From Gammaproteobacteria bacterium (GTDB taxonomy: Bacteria > Pseudomonadota > Gammaproteobacteria > Burkholderiales > Sulfuricellaceae), in assembly GCA_018824405.1 (NCBI GenBank), contig JAHJGO010000024.1, positions 124,001-188,000 of the forward strand: 64,000 nucleotides of DNA, in the 5' to 3' direction. A program made the translations under genes and the position numbers. Shown here piece after piece: positions 1 to 10,724 of this stretch (within the stretch, counting starts at the first letter, position 1; each line of letters begins with the position of its first letter). Under the pieces are notes generated by a model. That model searched no databases and was not told where the DNA came from. It was given only the letters and a program-made list of their open reading frames with translations.

Positions 1-20
1 CATCCACCAAGGAGGACATC

Positions 21-320
21 ATGCATCGAATTTTTATTTGCGCCGGTTTTGCGGCGCTTACTGTCTGGTCACAGGTATCCGCTGCGGCCCAACCCCATCC
101 GGGCAGGTTACTTGCCTCCAACTGCTTTCAGTGCCATGGCACGGATGGGCGGAAGGGGTTTGAGGAGTTGGCAGGAAAATCTTCTTCGAGCATCTATGAG
201 GAGATGAAGGAAATGCAGACCAAGGCCGCTGATAAAAACATCATGAACGCCCATGCCAGAGGATTTTCAGATAACGAAATCTGGCTGATTGCTGACTATT
301 TCTCGAAAGTGTCACGCTAA
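21..320 (+). CDS. fccA: Flavocytochrome c sulfide dehydrogenase, cytochrome subunit
   Basis: A 99-residue exported class I cytochrome c. Residues 1-22 form a Sec signal peptide (hydrophobic core, cleavage near AAA), and one haem site, CFQCH, lies at about residues 35-39. The start has an AAGGAGG-type ribosome site just upstream. It lies directly before the flavoprotein gene with about 19 bases between them, the usual order for the periplasmic flavocytochrome c that oxidises sulfide and passes electrons to cytochrome c. Only one haem motif is present, as in the short cytochrome subunits often called SoxE/FccA. The function rests on this pairing; alone it would only be a c-type cytochrome. Confidence 0.85.
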   Translation: MHRIFICAGFAALTVWSQVSAAAQPHPGRLLASNCFQCHGTDGRKGFEELAGKSSSSIYEEMKEMQTKAADKNIMNAHARGFSDNEIWLIADYFSKVSR

Positions 321-339
321 TAACCCAAGGAGAAAAAAC

Positions 340-1698
340 ATGAAACGTAGACAATTTGTGGGATTGCTCGGCGCCTCTGCCTTGGGCCTGCTGCTTCCAG
401 GAGCCGCTTTCGCTGATGATGACAGAAAACGGAGAAGCTCAGGCTCGACGAGCACCTCCGCCGGAACCGGCGTTCCTGCCGATACCGGTGCAGTTGGCAG
501 CGTGGTGGTGGTTGGTGGCGGCATGGCTGGTGCGACAGCAGCCAAATTTCTCCGCCTCTGGGGCGGCAGCAAGGTGCAAGTAACGCTGGTCGACCAGAAT
601 GCCACCTACAGCTCAAACATCATGAGCAACCTGGTACTGAATGGCTCCACCACCATGTCCCAGTTGACCTACAACTATAATACGCTGAGGACAGTTTATG
701 GCATCAACTTCGTGCAGGGCAGCGTGGTTGGTATCGTGCCGCCAGTCGGCGCTGGCATGGGTTCGGTAAGTCTGGCCGATGGCCGGGTGCTGACCGGCAA
801 CAAGATCATTCTGGCGCCCGGCATCGAGTTTGACGCTGTTCCCGGTTTGACTCCTGCGCTTCAGGACAACTATGTGACACATGCATGGAAAGCTGGTGAG
901 CAAACCACCAAACTGGCATCGCAAATACGCAATATGCCGGCGGGCGGGACTTTTGTCATGACTATTCCTGCGTCTCCCTATCGCTGCCCACCGGGACCAT
1001 ATGAGCGGGCCTGTATTGTTGCGGACTACCTGAAGAAAAACAAACCCGGCTCAAAAGTCATCATTCTTGACGCCAATCCCTTTATTCAGGCAGAAAAACA
1101 CACCTTCGAAACGGCGTTTGGGGTGACTCATGCAGGGGTGATTGACTATCGTCCCAACCAGGTTGTTGCTAGCGTGGTAGTGAATACAACTGGCGGCAAG
1201 CATGCGGTCTCCACCAATTTCGGTACTCTATTCGCCGATGTGTTGAACGTTATTCCCGCTCATAAGGCAGGCAAGATCATCACCGACAATCCGGCGCTGG
1301 CCAATGTCGGCGGTCGCTGGGCAGGAGTCGATGTGCGCAGCTACGAGTCTACCGGCGTGCCGAATGTGTATGTGATCGGCGATTCGGCATCCTCCGGACA
1401 GCCCAAGGCCGGCCATATTGCCAATCAGGAAGCCAAGCTGTGCTCCGATGCCATTACCCGGGCGCTTCGTGGCGACTTGATTCCCAATTCTGCACCGAAG
1501 ACCAATTCTGCCTGCTACTCACCAATCACTGCCGATAAGGCTTCATGGCTGACCGTAGTGTATGGCTACGATGCAGTGAACAACAGGATGGTGGCTGTGC
1601 CCGGCGCAGGTCCGATCGAAGCCGCCGTGGCGACGCAGGATAATTTCAACGATATGAAGAAATGGTTTGCTACGCTGATGGCGGACAGCTTTGCTTAA
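340..1698 (+). CDS. fccB: Flavocytochrome c sulfide dehydrogenase, flavoprotein subunit
   Basis: A 452-residue FAD-dependent sulfide dehydrogenase of the pyridine nucleotide-disulfide oxidoreductase fold. The ATG at 340 follows AAGGAG and opens a Tat-type signal (KRRQF then a hydrophobic stretch), so upstream in-frame codons are not used. A dinucleotide-binding motif, VVVGGGMAGA, lies near residue 50. The family signature CPPGPYERA and a later Cys in SACYSP supply the redox-active cysteine pair expected near the flavin. It should act in the periplasm with FccA. The pair is followed by a strong terminator, so fccAB looks like a two-gene operon or the end of a longer one that begins left of the window. 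Confidence 0.88.
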   Translation: MKRRQFVGLLGASALGLLLPGAAFADDDRKRRSSGSTSTSAGTGVPADTGAVGSVVVVGGGMAGATAAKFLRLWGGSKVQVTLVDQNATYSSNIMSNLVLNGSTTMSQLTYNYNTLRTVYGINFVQGSVVGIVPPVGAGMGSVSLADGRVLTGNKIILAPGIEFDAVPGLTPALQDNYVTHAWKAGEQTTKLASQIRNMPAGGTFVMTIPASPYRCPPGPYERACIVADYLKKNKPGSKVIILDANPFIQAEKHTFETAFGVTHAGVIDYRPNQVVASVVVNTTGGKHAVSTNFGTLFADVLNVIPAHKAGKIITDNPALANVGGRWAGVDVRSYESTGVPNVYVIGDSASSGQPKAGHIANQEAKLCSDAITRALRGDLIPNSAPKTNSACYSPITADKASWLTVVYGYDAVNNRMVAVPGAGPIEAAVATQDNFNDMKKWFATLMADSFA

Positions 1699-1717
1699 TT
1701 AAGGCTTGCTCTGCAAT

Positions 1718-1748
1718 AAAAAAGGCCGCCCGTGGGTGGCCTTTTTTA
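1718..1748. terminator. Bidirectional intrinsic terminator between fccB and feoB
   Basis: A GC-rich hairpin (GGCCGCCC/GGGTGGCC) has an A-run on its left and a T-run on its right. It can therefore terminate the convergent fccB (plus) and feoB (minus) transcripts. Confidence 0.85.
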
Positions 1749-1761
1749 TTGGGGGCTCGTT

Positions 1762-3549
1762 CTAATAGCCCAAGAAACGTGCGCTCTGATAGAACGCAAA
1801 GCTCAACAGCCACGCCAGCCCTAATGGCCACGCCAGCGCAAGTGCGGTGTAGGCATAGCTTCTGGACTCATTCCTGAGTGTGGCCAGGGTGGAAAGGCAG
1901 GGCGTGTATATCAGGGTGAAAAGCATGAAGCTATAGGCCTGCACCCAGTCCAGTTGCTGCGCCATGGTGCTCATCAGTGCTGTGCCTTCGAGGCCGTAGA
2001 TAACGGCCAGCGAGCCGATCACGATTTCCTTGGCGACAAAGCCGAAGAGCAGTGCAATCGCCAGTTGCTGGTTGATGCCGAGCGGATCGAGTATGGGAGA
2101 AAGGAATTCACCGATCATGCCGGCCCAGGTGTCGACACCTGCCGGAGTGGCATTGAGGGGGAAATGGGTGAGAATCCATACCAGCACCACGCCGGCAATG
2201 ATGAACTTGCTGGCGCGACTGAGGAAGTGGCGGACTTCATGCCAGCCGCGCAATACGATCTGGCGCCAGGTGGGAAGGCGGTAGGGGGGCAGTTCGAGAA
2301 TAAAGGGCTCGCTGTTGCTGTAGTGTTTCTTGAAAAGCAGTGCCGTTACAAGTGCAGCGGCGAAGCTGAACAGATAAAGGCTGAATAGCACCAGGGCAGC
2401 GTTTCTGGGGGCGAACAGCGCCGCAGTGATGAATACAAACACCTGCAGGCGGGCCGAGCACAGCGAAAAGGGGATGACCAGCATGGTCAGGAGGCGCAGG
2501 CTGCGCGAGCGCATCACGCGGGTGCCCATCAGGGCCGGCACATTGCAGCCGAAACCCATCAGCATCATGACGAAGCTGCGCCCGTCCAGTCCCATCTTGG
2601 CCATTAGCGCATCCATCAGGAAGGCGGCGCGTGACAGGTAGCCGCTGTCTTCCACCAGCGCCATGAACAGGAAGAACAGCACGATGATGGGTACAAAGGC
2701 GGCTACCGTGCCGACGCCGTTGTAGATACCATCCAGCAGCAGGCCCTGTACCGGGGCGGGCAGATTGAGCAGCAGATGTTCCAGTATCTCGCCGCGGAAC
2801 AGGCCCAGCGCCCATGCGACGCCGTCCTGCAGCGGTTTGCCGAGAATGAAAATAGCCTGAAACAGCAGGTACATGACGCCAAAGAACAAAGGCAGTCCCA
2901 GCCATGGGTGCAGCAGCAGAGAATCCAGACGGGTGGTCAGATTGTCAGTCAACTGGGTTGGTACCTGCACTGCGTGCTTGAGCACGCTTTCCATCTTGGC
3001 CTCGATCTGGTTCACGAGTTTCAGTTTGTCGCGGATTTCCTGAATGTCGGTGGGCCGACTGGACTGGATCGCGCTGGAAATGGCCTGATAGGCGTGTTCG
3101 TATCCGCTGCCATATTTGGCGGACAGCAGCACGACCGGCATGGCCATTGCCTGGGACATTTTGTCGATATCGACTGTGACGCCGAATTTCTTGGCTTCGT
3201 CTGACATGTTGAGCAGCAGCATCGAAGGCAACCCAAGCTGTTTGATTTGCAGCGCCAGGCTTAACTGGCGATCGATCTGGGTGGTGTTGAGGACGATCAG
3301 GACCTGATCCACCAGGTTGTTTTCCAAAAAATGCCTTACCACCAGTTCGTCATCCGAAAAGCCGTGGATGTCATACACGCCGGGCAAATCGATGATTTCC
3401 ACCATGGCGCCGCCGAGCAGCACTTTTGCGCTCATCAGTTCCACGGTGATGCCGGGCCAGTTGCCCACCCGTGCCGATGCACCAGTCAGGCGGTTAAAAA
3501 AGGTGGACTTGCCGGTGTTTGGCATCCCCAGCAGGGCGATGCGCTTCAT
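1762..3549 (-). CDS. feoB: Ferrous iron transport protein B
   Basis: A 595-residue inner-membrane Fe(II) transporter with an N-terminal GTPase domain. G1 is GMPNTGKST (residues 8-16), G3 DLPG (54-57) and G4 NMSD (114-117). The helical insertion is followed by a membrane domain from about residue 215 with two Gate-type segments. It is shorter than the roughly 770-residue enterobacterial FeoB but within the range of compact bacterial forms. It overlaps feoA by 4 bases (ATGA), so the two are translationally coupled. The terminator shared with fccB closes the operon. Confidence 0.93.
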   Translation of the reverse strand: MKRIALLGMPNTGKSTFFNRLTGASARVGNWPGITVELMSAKVLLGGAMVEIIDLPGVYDIHGFSDDELVVRHFLENNLVDQVLIVLNTTQIDRQLSLALQIKQLGLPSMLLLNMSDEAKKFGVTVDIDKMSQAMAMPVVLLSAKYGSGYEHAYQAISSAIQSSRPTDIQEIRDKLKLVNQIEAKMESVLKHAVQVPTQLTDNLTTRLDSLLLHPWLGLPLFFGVMYLLFQAIFILGKPLQDGVAWALGLFRGEILEHLLLNLPAPVQGLLLDGIYNGVGTVAAFVPIIVLFFLFMALVEDSGYLSRAAFLMDALMAKMGLDGRSFVMMLMGFGCNVPALMGTRVMRSRSLRLLTMLVIPFSLCSARLQVFVFITAALFAPRNAALVLFSLYLFSFAAALVTALLFKKHYSNSEPFILELPPYRLPTWRQIVLRGWHEVRHFLSRASKFIIAGVVLVWILTHFPLNATPAGVDTWAGMIGEFLSPILDPLGINQQLAIALLFGFVAKEIVIGSLAVIYGLEGTALMSTMAQQLDWVQAYSFMLFTLIYTPCLSTLATLRNESRSYAYTALALAWPLGLAWLLSFAFYQSARFLGY

Positions 3550-3791
3550 TGCGGGATGTTGGAAGGGGTGACGTCGATGCGCTGTGCATCAATGCGGCGC
3601 AACATGATGTCGGTAGTGCCGATTCTGACATGCAGAGGCCCGGCAAATTTGGCTCGCCGTACCAGCTCGATGTTTTTTCCGATGCGGAAGCCCATTGCGG
3701 CGAGGCGGTGATAAAGTGCTTCGTCGGTGTGCAGTGCGGCAATGACGGCGAATTCGCCAGGTTTGAGGGTGGAGAGGCTGACCGTGGCCAT
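3546..3791 (-). CDS. feoA: Ferrous iron transport protein A
   Basis: A small cytoplasmic SH3-like FeoA-domain protein, 81 residues from the ATG chosen here. The core has the typical pattern of a LKPGEF-like start, a RLAAMGF turn and a closing strand. FeoA is a partner of FeoB in Fe(II) uptake, and the 4-base overlap with feoB supports co-translation. The start is uncertain: in-frame starts also exist at 3800, 3836 (ATG) and 3854 (TTG), and none has a strong ribosome site. The ATG at 3791 keeps just the conserved domain. Confidence 0.85.
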   Translation of the reverse strand: MATVSLSTLKPGEFAVIAALHTDEALYHRLAAMGFRIGKNIELVRRAKFAGPLHVRIGTTDIMLRRIDAQRIDVTPSNIPQ

Positions 3792-3961
3792 GGATATCAT
3801 TATTTTGCAAATAGGAATTGTTCTTGATTGTGACATATCTAGCCCATTTTGCAAAGTATCAACACCGCTTTTTCTTTGCAGTTTAAGCTGATTTTGATCC
3901 GAGCCCGAATTGTGAGTGAAAGGGGTTTAGGGTATGATGTGAACCCGTCCAATCATCATGA

Positions 3962-5611
<1,650 letters not shown>

Positions 5612-5613
5612 CA

Positions 5614-6453
5614 ATGAAACTCTGTGGTTTTGAAGCGGGGCTGCAACAGCCGCTATTTCTGATTGCCGGCCCCTGTGTCATCGAGTCCGAGCAGATGGCG
5701 CTGGATACGGCCGGACAGCTGAAAGAAATCTGTAACCAGGTAGGCGTAAACTTCATATACAAGTCTTCCTATGACAAGGCCAACCGCAGTTCCGGAAAAT
5801 CATTCCGCGGTTTTGGCATGGATGAAGGCCTGCGCATTCTGGCTGAAGTGAAACGTCAGATCGGCGTGTCGGTGTTGACCGATGTGCATACCGAAGAAGA
5901 AATCCCTGTGGTGGCCGCGGTAGTGGACGTGTTGCAAACCCCCGCCTTCCTGTGCCGTCAGACTGACTTCATTCATGCCGTGGCAAGTTGCGGCAAGCCG
6001 GTGAATATCAAGAAAGGCCAGTTTCTTGCCCCTTGGGACATGAAGAACGTGGTCGACAAGGCGCGTGAAGCCAACGGTGGCCAGGATAACATCATGGTGT
6101 GCGAGCGCGGCGTGTCCTTCGGTTACAACAACCTGGTATCCGACATGCGTTCGCTGGCAGTGATGCGGAATACAGATTGCCCGGTAGTGTTCGATGCCAC
6201 CCACTCGGTTCAGTTGCCGGGTGGGCAAGGGGATAAGAGCGGCGGGCAGCGCGAATTCGTGCCGGTGCTGGCACGCGCTGCAGTGGCAAGCGGGATTGCC
6301 GGGATTTTCATGGAAACCCACCCCGATCCGGCGAAAGCGCTGTCGGACGGGCCAAACGCCTGGCCTTTGGGGAAACTGCGCGAACTGCTGAGTACGCTCA
6401 AGCAGCTGGATGAACTGGTAAAGCAGCAAGGCTTTGCCGAAATGAAATTGTGA
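5614..6453 (+). CDS. kdsA: 3-deoxy-8-phosphooctulonate synthase
   Basis: A 279-residue cytoplasmic enzyme that joins phosphoenolpyruvate and arabinose 5-phosphate to make KDO 8-phosphate for lipopolysaccharide. The N-terminal AGPCVIES motif has Cys where the E. coli enzyme has Asn. Together with FDATHS and ETHPDP this predicts the metal-dependent class, an inference from known family differences. The gene begins 2 bases after pyrG and is followed by eno after 28 bases with its own ribosome site. Confidence 0.96.
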   Translation: MKLCGFEAGLQQPLFLIAGPCVIESEQMALDTAGQLKEICNQVGVNFIYKSSYDKANRSSGKSFRGFGMDEGLRILAEVKRQIGVSVLTDVHTEEEIPVVAAVVDVLQTPAFLCRQTDFIHAVASCGKPVNIKKGQFLAPWDMKNVVDKAREANGGQDNIMVCERGVSFGYNNLVSDMRSLAVMRNTDCPVVFDATHSVQLPGGQGDKSGGQREFVPVLARAAVASGIAGIFMETHPDPAKALSDGPNAWPLGKLRELLSTLKQLDELVKQQGFAEMKL

Positions 6454-6472
6454 TAGATAACTGAGAAATTAA

Positions 6473-7768
<1,296 letters not shown>

Positions 7769-7790
7769 GCAGGGCCGCTAACCTTTTCCC

Positions 7791-8150
7791 ATGCGCTGGC
7801 TGACGCTGCTTCTGGTGCTTGTCATCGTCGCCTTGCAGTATCCGCTGTGGCTTGGGAAGGGGAGCTGGCTGCGCGTGTGGGAGGTGGATCAGAAAATTGC
7901 CGCGCAGCAACAAATCAATCAGGGCCTGAAAGCGCGCAATGCTTCTCTTGATGCCGAAGTGCGTGACCTGAAGCAAGGTTATGGTGCAATCGAGGAACGG
8001 GCGCGCAGCGAGTTGGGGATGGTCAAGCAGGATGAGGTTTTTTTCCAAGTACTGGAAAGTGAGCGTCTGCTACCCCCTCCTGCCAGTGCCGCCAAGGCTG
8101 CTACGTCTAAACTCGTTGGCAAGCCGGCTGCTGACACACCCAAGCGCTGA
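7791..8150 (+). CDS. ftsB: Cell division protein FtsB (septum formation initiator)
   Basis: A 119-residue bitopic membrane protein. Residues 1-20 form the transmembrane anchor, followed by a WLGKGSWLR-type turn and a leucine-zipper coiled coil to about residue 75. The end is a Pro/Ala/Lys-rich tail longer than in E. coli. FtsB joins FtsL and FtsQ in the divisome. The position directly after eno is the standard betaproteobacterial and gammaproteobacterial arrangement. Confidence 0.9.
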   Translation: MRWLTLLLVLVIVALQYPLWLGKGSWLRVWEVDQKIAAQQQINQGLKARNASLDAEVRDLKQGYGAIEERARSELGMVKQDEVFFQVLESERLLPPPASAAKAATSKLVGKPAADTPKR

Positions 8151-8157
8151 CGCAAGC

Positions 8158-8616
8158 TCAGCTTTTCCCGCAACATTTCTTGAATTTAAGCCCGCTGCCA
8201 CAGGGGCAGGTATCGTTGCGGCCTGATTTGGGTTTTTTGTCCGGGCGGGGAAATGTGCCGTCCACGTAAAGCCACTTGTCATCCACTTTCTGAAAGCGGC
8301 TGATTTCATGCAGCGCTGCGTGACTGCCCTGATGGCTGTAGTGCGCAACGAACTCGACCGTGCCTTCCTCATCTTCCGTGCTACCCGCCCAAGTTGCCAG
8401 AATTTCCAGACTTAGCCACACCATGTCTGGAGTGGGCGGGCCGTTGTCCTGCCTCAGCTGGGTACGATTCAGGTAGTCCCAGTTACGCTCCACAAAAGCG
8501 CTGTAACGGGAGCGCATCAAGGCTTCAGCTGTAGGCGCTGAAGCCGAGCTCTTCAGGTAAGGGTTGCAACAGTCTTCAAAAATCAGCCCCGACCCGCACG
8601 GACATAAGGCGCTCAT
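8158..8616 (-). CDS. YchJ-family SEC-C motif protein (UPF0225)
   Basis: A 152-residue protein with SEC-C zinc motifs at both ends: CPCGSGLIFEDCC near the N-terminus and CPCGSGLKFKKCC at the C-terminus. The NTF2-like middle domain has the family signature of a YSAFVERNWDYL-like helix and HEISRF. The role is unknown; SEC-C motifs bind zinc and often mediate protein contacts. It converges with ftsB (7 bases apart) and lies just downstream of the thioredoxin gene on the same strand. Confidence 0.85.
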   Translation of the reverse strand: MSALCPCGSGLIFEDCCNPYLKSSASAPTAEALMRSRYSAFVERNWDYLNRTQLRQDNGPPTPDMVWLSLEILATWAGSTEDEEGTVEFVAHYSHQGSHAALHEISRFQKVDDKWLYVDGTFPRPDKKPKSGRNDTCPCGSGLKFKKCCGKS

Positions 8617-8625
8617 GTCTAGGGT

Positions 8626-8979
8626 TTAGCAGCCGCAGTGTTGCTCGATGAATTCGCGCACCCAGTGTTCGGGTTTCGCGCTGGCAAAACGTCCGGTTTC
8701 CTCGCCGTTGACGAACATCAGCACTGTGGGGAAGCCTCGCAAGCCATAACGTCCTGCAAGTTTCATATTGTCGCCCTCATCCACTTCCACCTTGGCAAGT
8801 ACGAATTTCCCCGCGTAGGCTTTTACTACACGGTCAAGTACTGGCGAAAGCGCCAAGCAGGGCGGGCACCAGTCGGCCCAAAAATCCACCAGAACAGGCA
8901 GGGTTCTGGAGGCTTCAATAACGCGTTGTTCGAAGTCGTGGAGATTGACGTCAATAATCAAGGAATCGTTATGGCTCAT
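8626..8979 (-). CDS. Thioredoxin-family protein
   Basis: A 117-residue cytoplasmic thioredoxin-fold protein. The active site is FWADWCPPC (Cys38 and Cys41), with Pro replacing the classical Gly of CGPC. The cis-Pro loop GFPTVLMF is present and no signal peptide is seen. It ends CGC, so extra cysteines lie at the extreme C-terminus. It probably reduces disulfides or acts as a co-chaperone; the CPPC variant may shift its redox potential. It is likely cotranscribed with the downstream YchJ-like gene. Confidence 0.85.
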   Translation of the reverse strand: MSHNDSLIIDVNLHDFEQRVIEASRTLPVLVDFWADWCPPCLALSPVLDRVVKAYAGKFVLAKVEVDEGDNMKLAGRYGLRGFPTVLMFVNGEETGRFASAKPEHWVREFIEQHCGC

Positions 8980-9081
8980 TGTTGAAAGTTAAGGTTGATC
9001 AGGGATGCAAATTTTATCCGAAATTGTCGACTCGTGCCGATTCATGCATGCGCCAATGCTAGCAATATTTAGTGTTAGAGG

Positions 9082-9110
9082 TTGACCTGAGAGCGCCAAC
9101 TGCTTAGAAT
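9082..9110 (+). promoter_or_regulatory. Sigma-70 promoter of tRNA-Asn
   Basis: TTGACC and TAGAAT are separated by exactly 17 bases and lie 14 bases before the tRNA. The GC-rich GCGGGC after the -10 resembles the discriminator of stable RNA promoters. Confidence 0.75.
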
Positions 9111-9124
9111 GCGGGCTTGTCAAT

Positions 9125-9200
9125 TCCCTGATAGCTCAGTTGGTAGAGCGACGGACTGTTAATCCGCAGGTCCCTGGTTCGAGTCCAGGTCGGGGAGCCA
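9125..9200 (+). tRNA. tRNA-Asn (anticodon GTT), integration target
   Basis: A 76-base cloverleaf. The acceptor arms TCCCTGA and TCGGGGA pair, the anticodon loop is ACTGTTAATC-like with GTT, the T-arm is CTGGTTCGAGTCCAG, and CCA is encoded. The 3' part from 9154 is duplicated at 22747-22794, so the island inserted here and restored the tRNA. Confidence 0.97.
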
Positions 9201-9201
9201 G
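9154..9201 (+). repeat. attL: 48-bp direct repeat, 3' part of tRNA-Asn
   Basis: It is identical over 48 bases to 22747-22794. It starts in the anticodon stem and ends one base after CCA, and flanking bases differ at both ends. It marks the left boundary of the island. Confidence 0.92.
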
Positions 9202-9216
9202 ATAAATCAAGCACTT

Positions 9217-9244
9217 AGCCCAACTCACAAGGTTGGGCTTTTTG
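9217..9244 (+). terminator. Intrinsic terminator after tRNA-Asn
   Basis: The hairpin AGCCCAAC/GTTGGGCT is followed by TTTTTG. It lies inside the island, just past attL, so the terminator now serving the tRNA is supplied by the element. Confidence 0.8.
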
Positions 9245-9256
9245 CTTTCTGGAATC

Positions 9257-9276
9257 CATGTAAGAACTTTGTAAGT
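9257..9276 (+). promoter_or_regulatory. Candidate integrase arm-type site (left end)
   Basis: CATGTAAGNACTTTGTAAGT occurs here and at 22598-22617 with a single difference (A versus C at the N). Both copies lie inside the island near its two ends, as arm sites for a tyrosine integrase would. Function is inferred. Confidence 0.5.
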
Positions 9277-9386
9277 ATATTTGCTCAACACCATTCGGCG
9301 TGAGCACAGAAAATACTGCGCTTTTATTACGCCAACCCGCATTGGCATGAAAAATCTGTGCGGGATTTTGAATCGCCCACTTAACT

Positions 9387-9857
9387 TGACCGCTCAGTCA
9401 CGGCGCTTGCAACAAACCCCGCAAGCCCCGCGCCTTCGCTAGTGCGCCACGTTCTCCACGCCCGCCAGAGGCTACGCCACTGGCTTTGTGGCTCTTGCTG
9501 CGTCCGCTACCTCCTGCCCCGCCTCATGGCTTTCGCCAAGTGGCTATTCCGTGCCAATCTGACAAAGCGCCGAAGGCATGGTGCCGCCATCGGCTTGCCG
9601 TTCCTGCCACGTTGGGCTCGCTCCGGTTCCGCCACCGCTTCACCACGGCGGCCTTCATGGTTCCGCCCAACCCCACGGCTGCACCATCAAGGCCTTGCGG
9701 TTCGCAGGCGGCTAGTGCGGTGGCAGCCTGATCGCCCGGTGTCGTCCCGGCGCTGGTGCTGGGTCTTGTCGGGCGGCAAAGTAACATAATGCCCGAAATT
9801 ATGCGCAATGGCCTTTGGCCACAGTCCGGCTTGCGCCCGCATAATTGAGCATTATGT
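9387..9857 (+). repeat. Left arm of long inverted repeat, ending in a palindrome
   Basis: Read on the complement it matches 16103-16588, with long identical blocks broken by substitutions and indels. Outer ends start at TGACCGCTCAGTCACGGCGC. One identical block covers TTGCGGTTCGCAGGCGGC. The inner end (9784-9857) is itself a 74-bp imperfect palindrome: ACATAATGC/GCATTATGT outside, AATTATGCGCAA and its partner inside, and TGGCC/GGCCA at the centre. No credible gene is seen in it despite high GC. The two arms bracket the HU and Dnd-type genes. Confidence 0.8.
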
Positions 9858-9992
9858 GTAAATTGCCGCCCGGAATTGTTCTTGATTCCCCGCCCGCCCA
9901 GCGTGTCAGGCTGTGCGGGGTCGCGCTGCGCTGCTCCTTTCCCGTCCATCCTGCCCCGCTCCCATCCGCCCCGCCGGGGTTCCCTCAAGATC

Positions 9993-10018
9993 AAAAAAGC
10001 GGCTCGTGGCCGCTTTGG
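9993..10018 (-). terminator. Intrinsic terminator downstream of the tandem-HU gene
   Basis: On the minus strand the hairpin AAAGCGGC/GCCGCTTT is followed by a T-run, 20 bases after the stop codon at 10039. Confidence 0.75.
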
Positions 10019-10038
10019 TGGGTGGGCTGGTTGGTCGT

Positions 10039-10593
10039 CTAGTTCACGGCATCCTTCAACGCGCTGGCCGGGCTGAATTTTCCACCCTTGTTACGGGTCT
10101 TGGAGCTGCGGAATTTCGGTACCTGGGCGGCGGGGATGGCGATGGTTGCGCCGGTCTGTGGGTTACGTCCGTTGCGGGCAGCACGCTTGCCGACGTAGAA
10201 GCTGCCGAAGCCGAACAGGGAAACCATGTCGCCTTTCTTGAGCGCGCCTTTCAGGGTGCCCTTGAAGGCGTCCAGAACCAGTTTGGTGGTGCTTGCTGTC
10301 TGGCCGGTGCTGGTGCTGACTTCTTCGATCAGTTTGCTTTCGCTGAACAGGGGTGCGCCTGTGGTGCGGCGGTAGGCGGTGTAGGTGAGTGGTTCGCCGG
10401 TACGCGGGTTGCGTCCAGTGCGTTGGGTTGCTTCGCCTCGGGTGAAGCTGCACAGGCCACGGAGAAGGATGCGTTCGCCTGCGTCGATGTGGGTTTTGAT
10501 GCTGACTTCCAGTGCGTTGAGGATTTGCTGGGCGGCGGTCTTGGTGGTGTCGGCGGATGGGGCTATCTGGTCGATCATTTCGGCTTTGTTCAT
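10039..10593 (-). CDS. Tandem HU/IHF-domain DNA-binding protein
   Basis: A 184-residue protein made of two consecutive HU-like domains. The first (about 1-85) has GLCSFTRGEATQRTGRNPRTG and the second (about 88-165) has FGFGSFYVGKRAARNGRNPQTG, each with the DNA-binding arm. Canonical HU has one such domain and dimerises, so this looks like a covalent pseudo-dimer. The start at 10593 follows AAGGAG. It lies inside the inverted-repeat cassette just after the Dnd-type operon, with about 130 bases between the genes, and may have its own promoter. A DNA-bending role for the cassette or island is inferred only from its fold. Confidence 0.85.
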   Translation of the reverse strand: MNKAEMIDQIAPSADTTKTAAQQILNALEVSIKTHIDAGERILLRGLCSFTRGEATQRTGRNPRTGEPLTYTAYRRTTGAPLFSESKLIEEVSTSTGQTASTTKLVLDAFKGTLKGALKKGDMVSLFGFGSFYVGKRAARNGRNPQTGATIAIPAAQVPKFRSSKTRNKGGKFSPASALKDAVN

Positions 10594-10724
10594 TTTACAA
10601 CTCCTTGATTTATTGTGAATAACAATAAATTCCTTAGCATAAATCAAGGGGTTTTGTCAAGCACGAGGAAGCGGTATTCGCTGGCGCTCCACCCGCCAAT
10701 CTGCGAAGTTAGCGGATTGTTGTC

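Noticed and set aside
9136-9348. A frame ending in APRPGLEPGTCGLTVR near the tRNA
   Set aside because: The end is the reverse strand of tRNA-Asn; this is a well-known false protein.
9442-10000. Several frames on both strands in the left repeat arm
   Set aside because: They are very Arg/Pro/Cys-rich, lack ribosome sites and are not maintained in the right arm.
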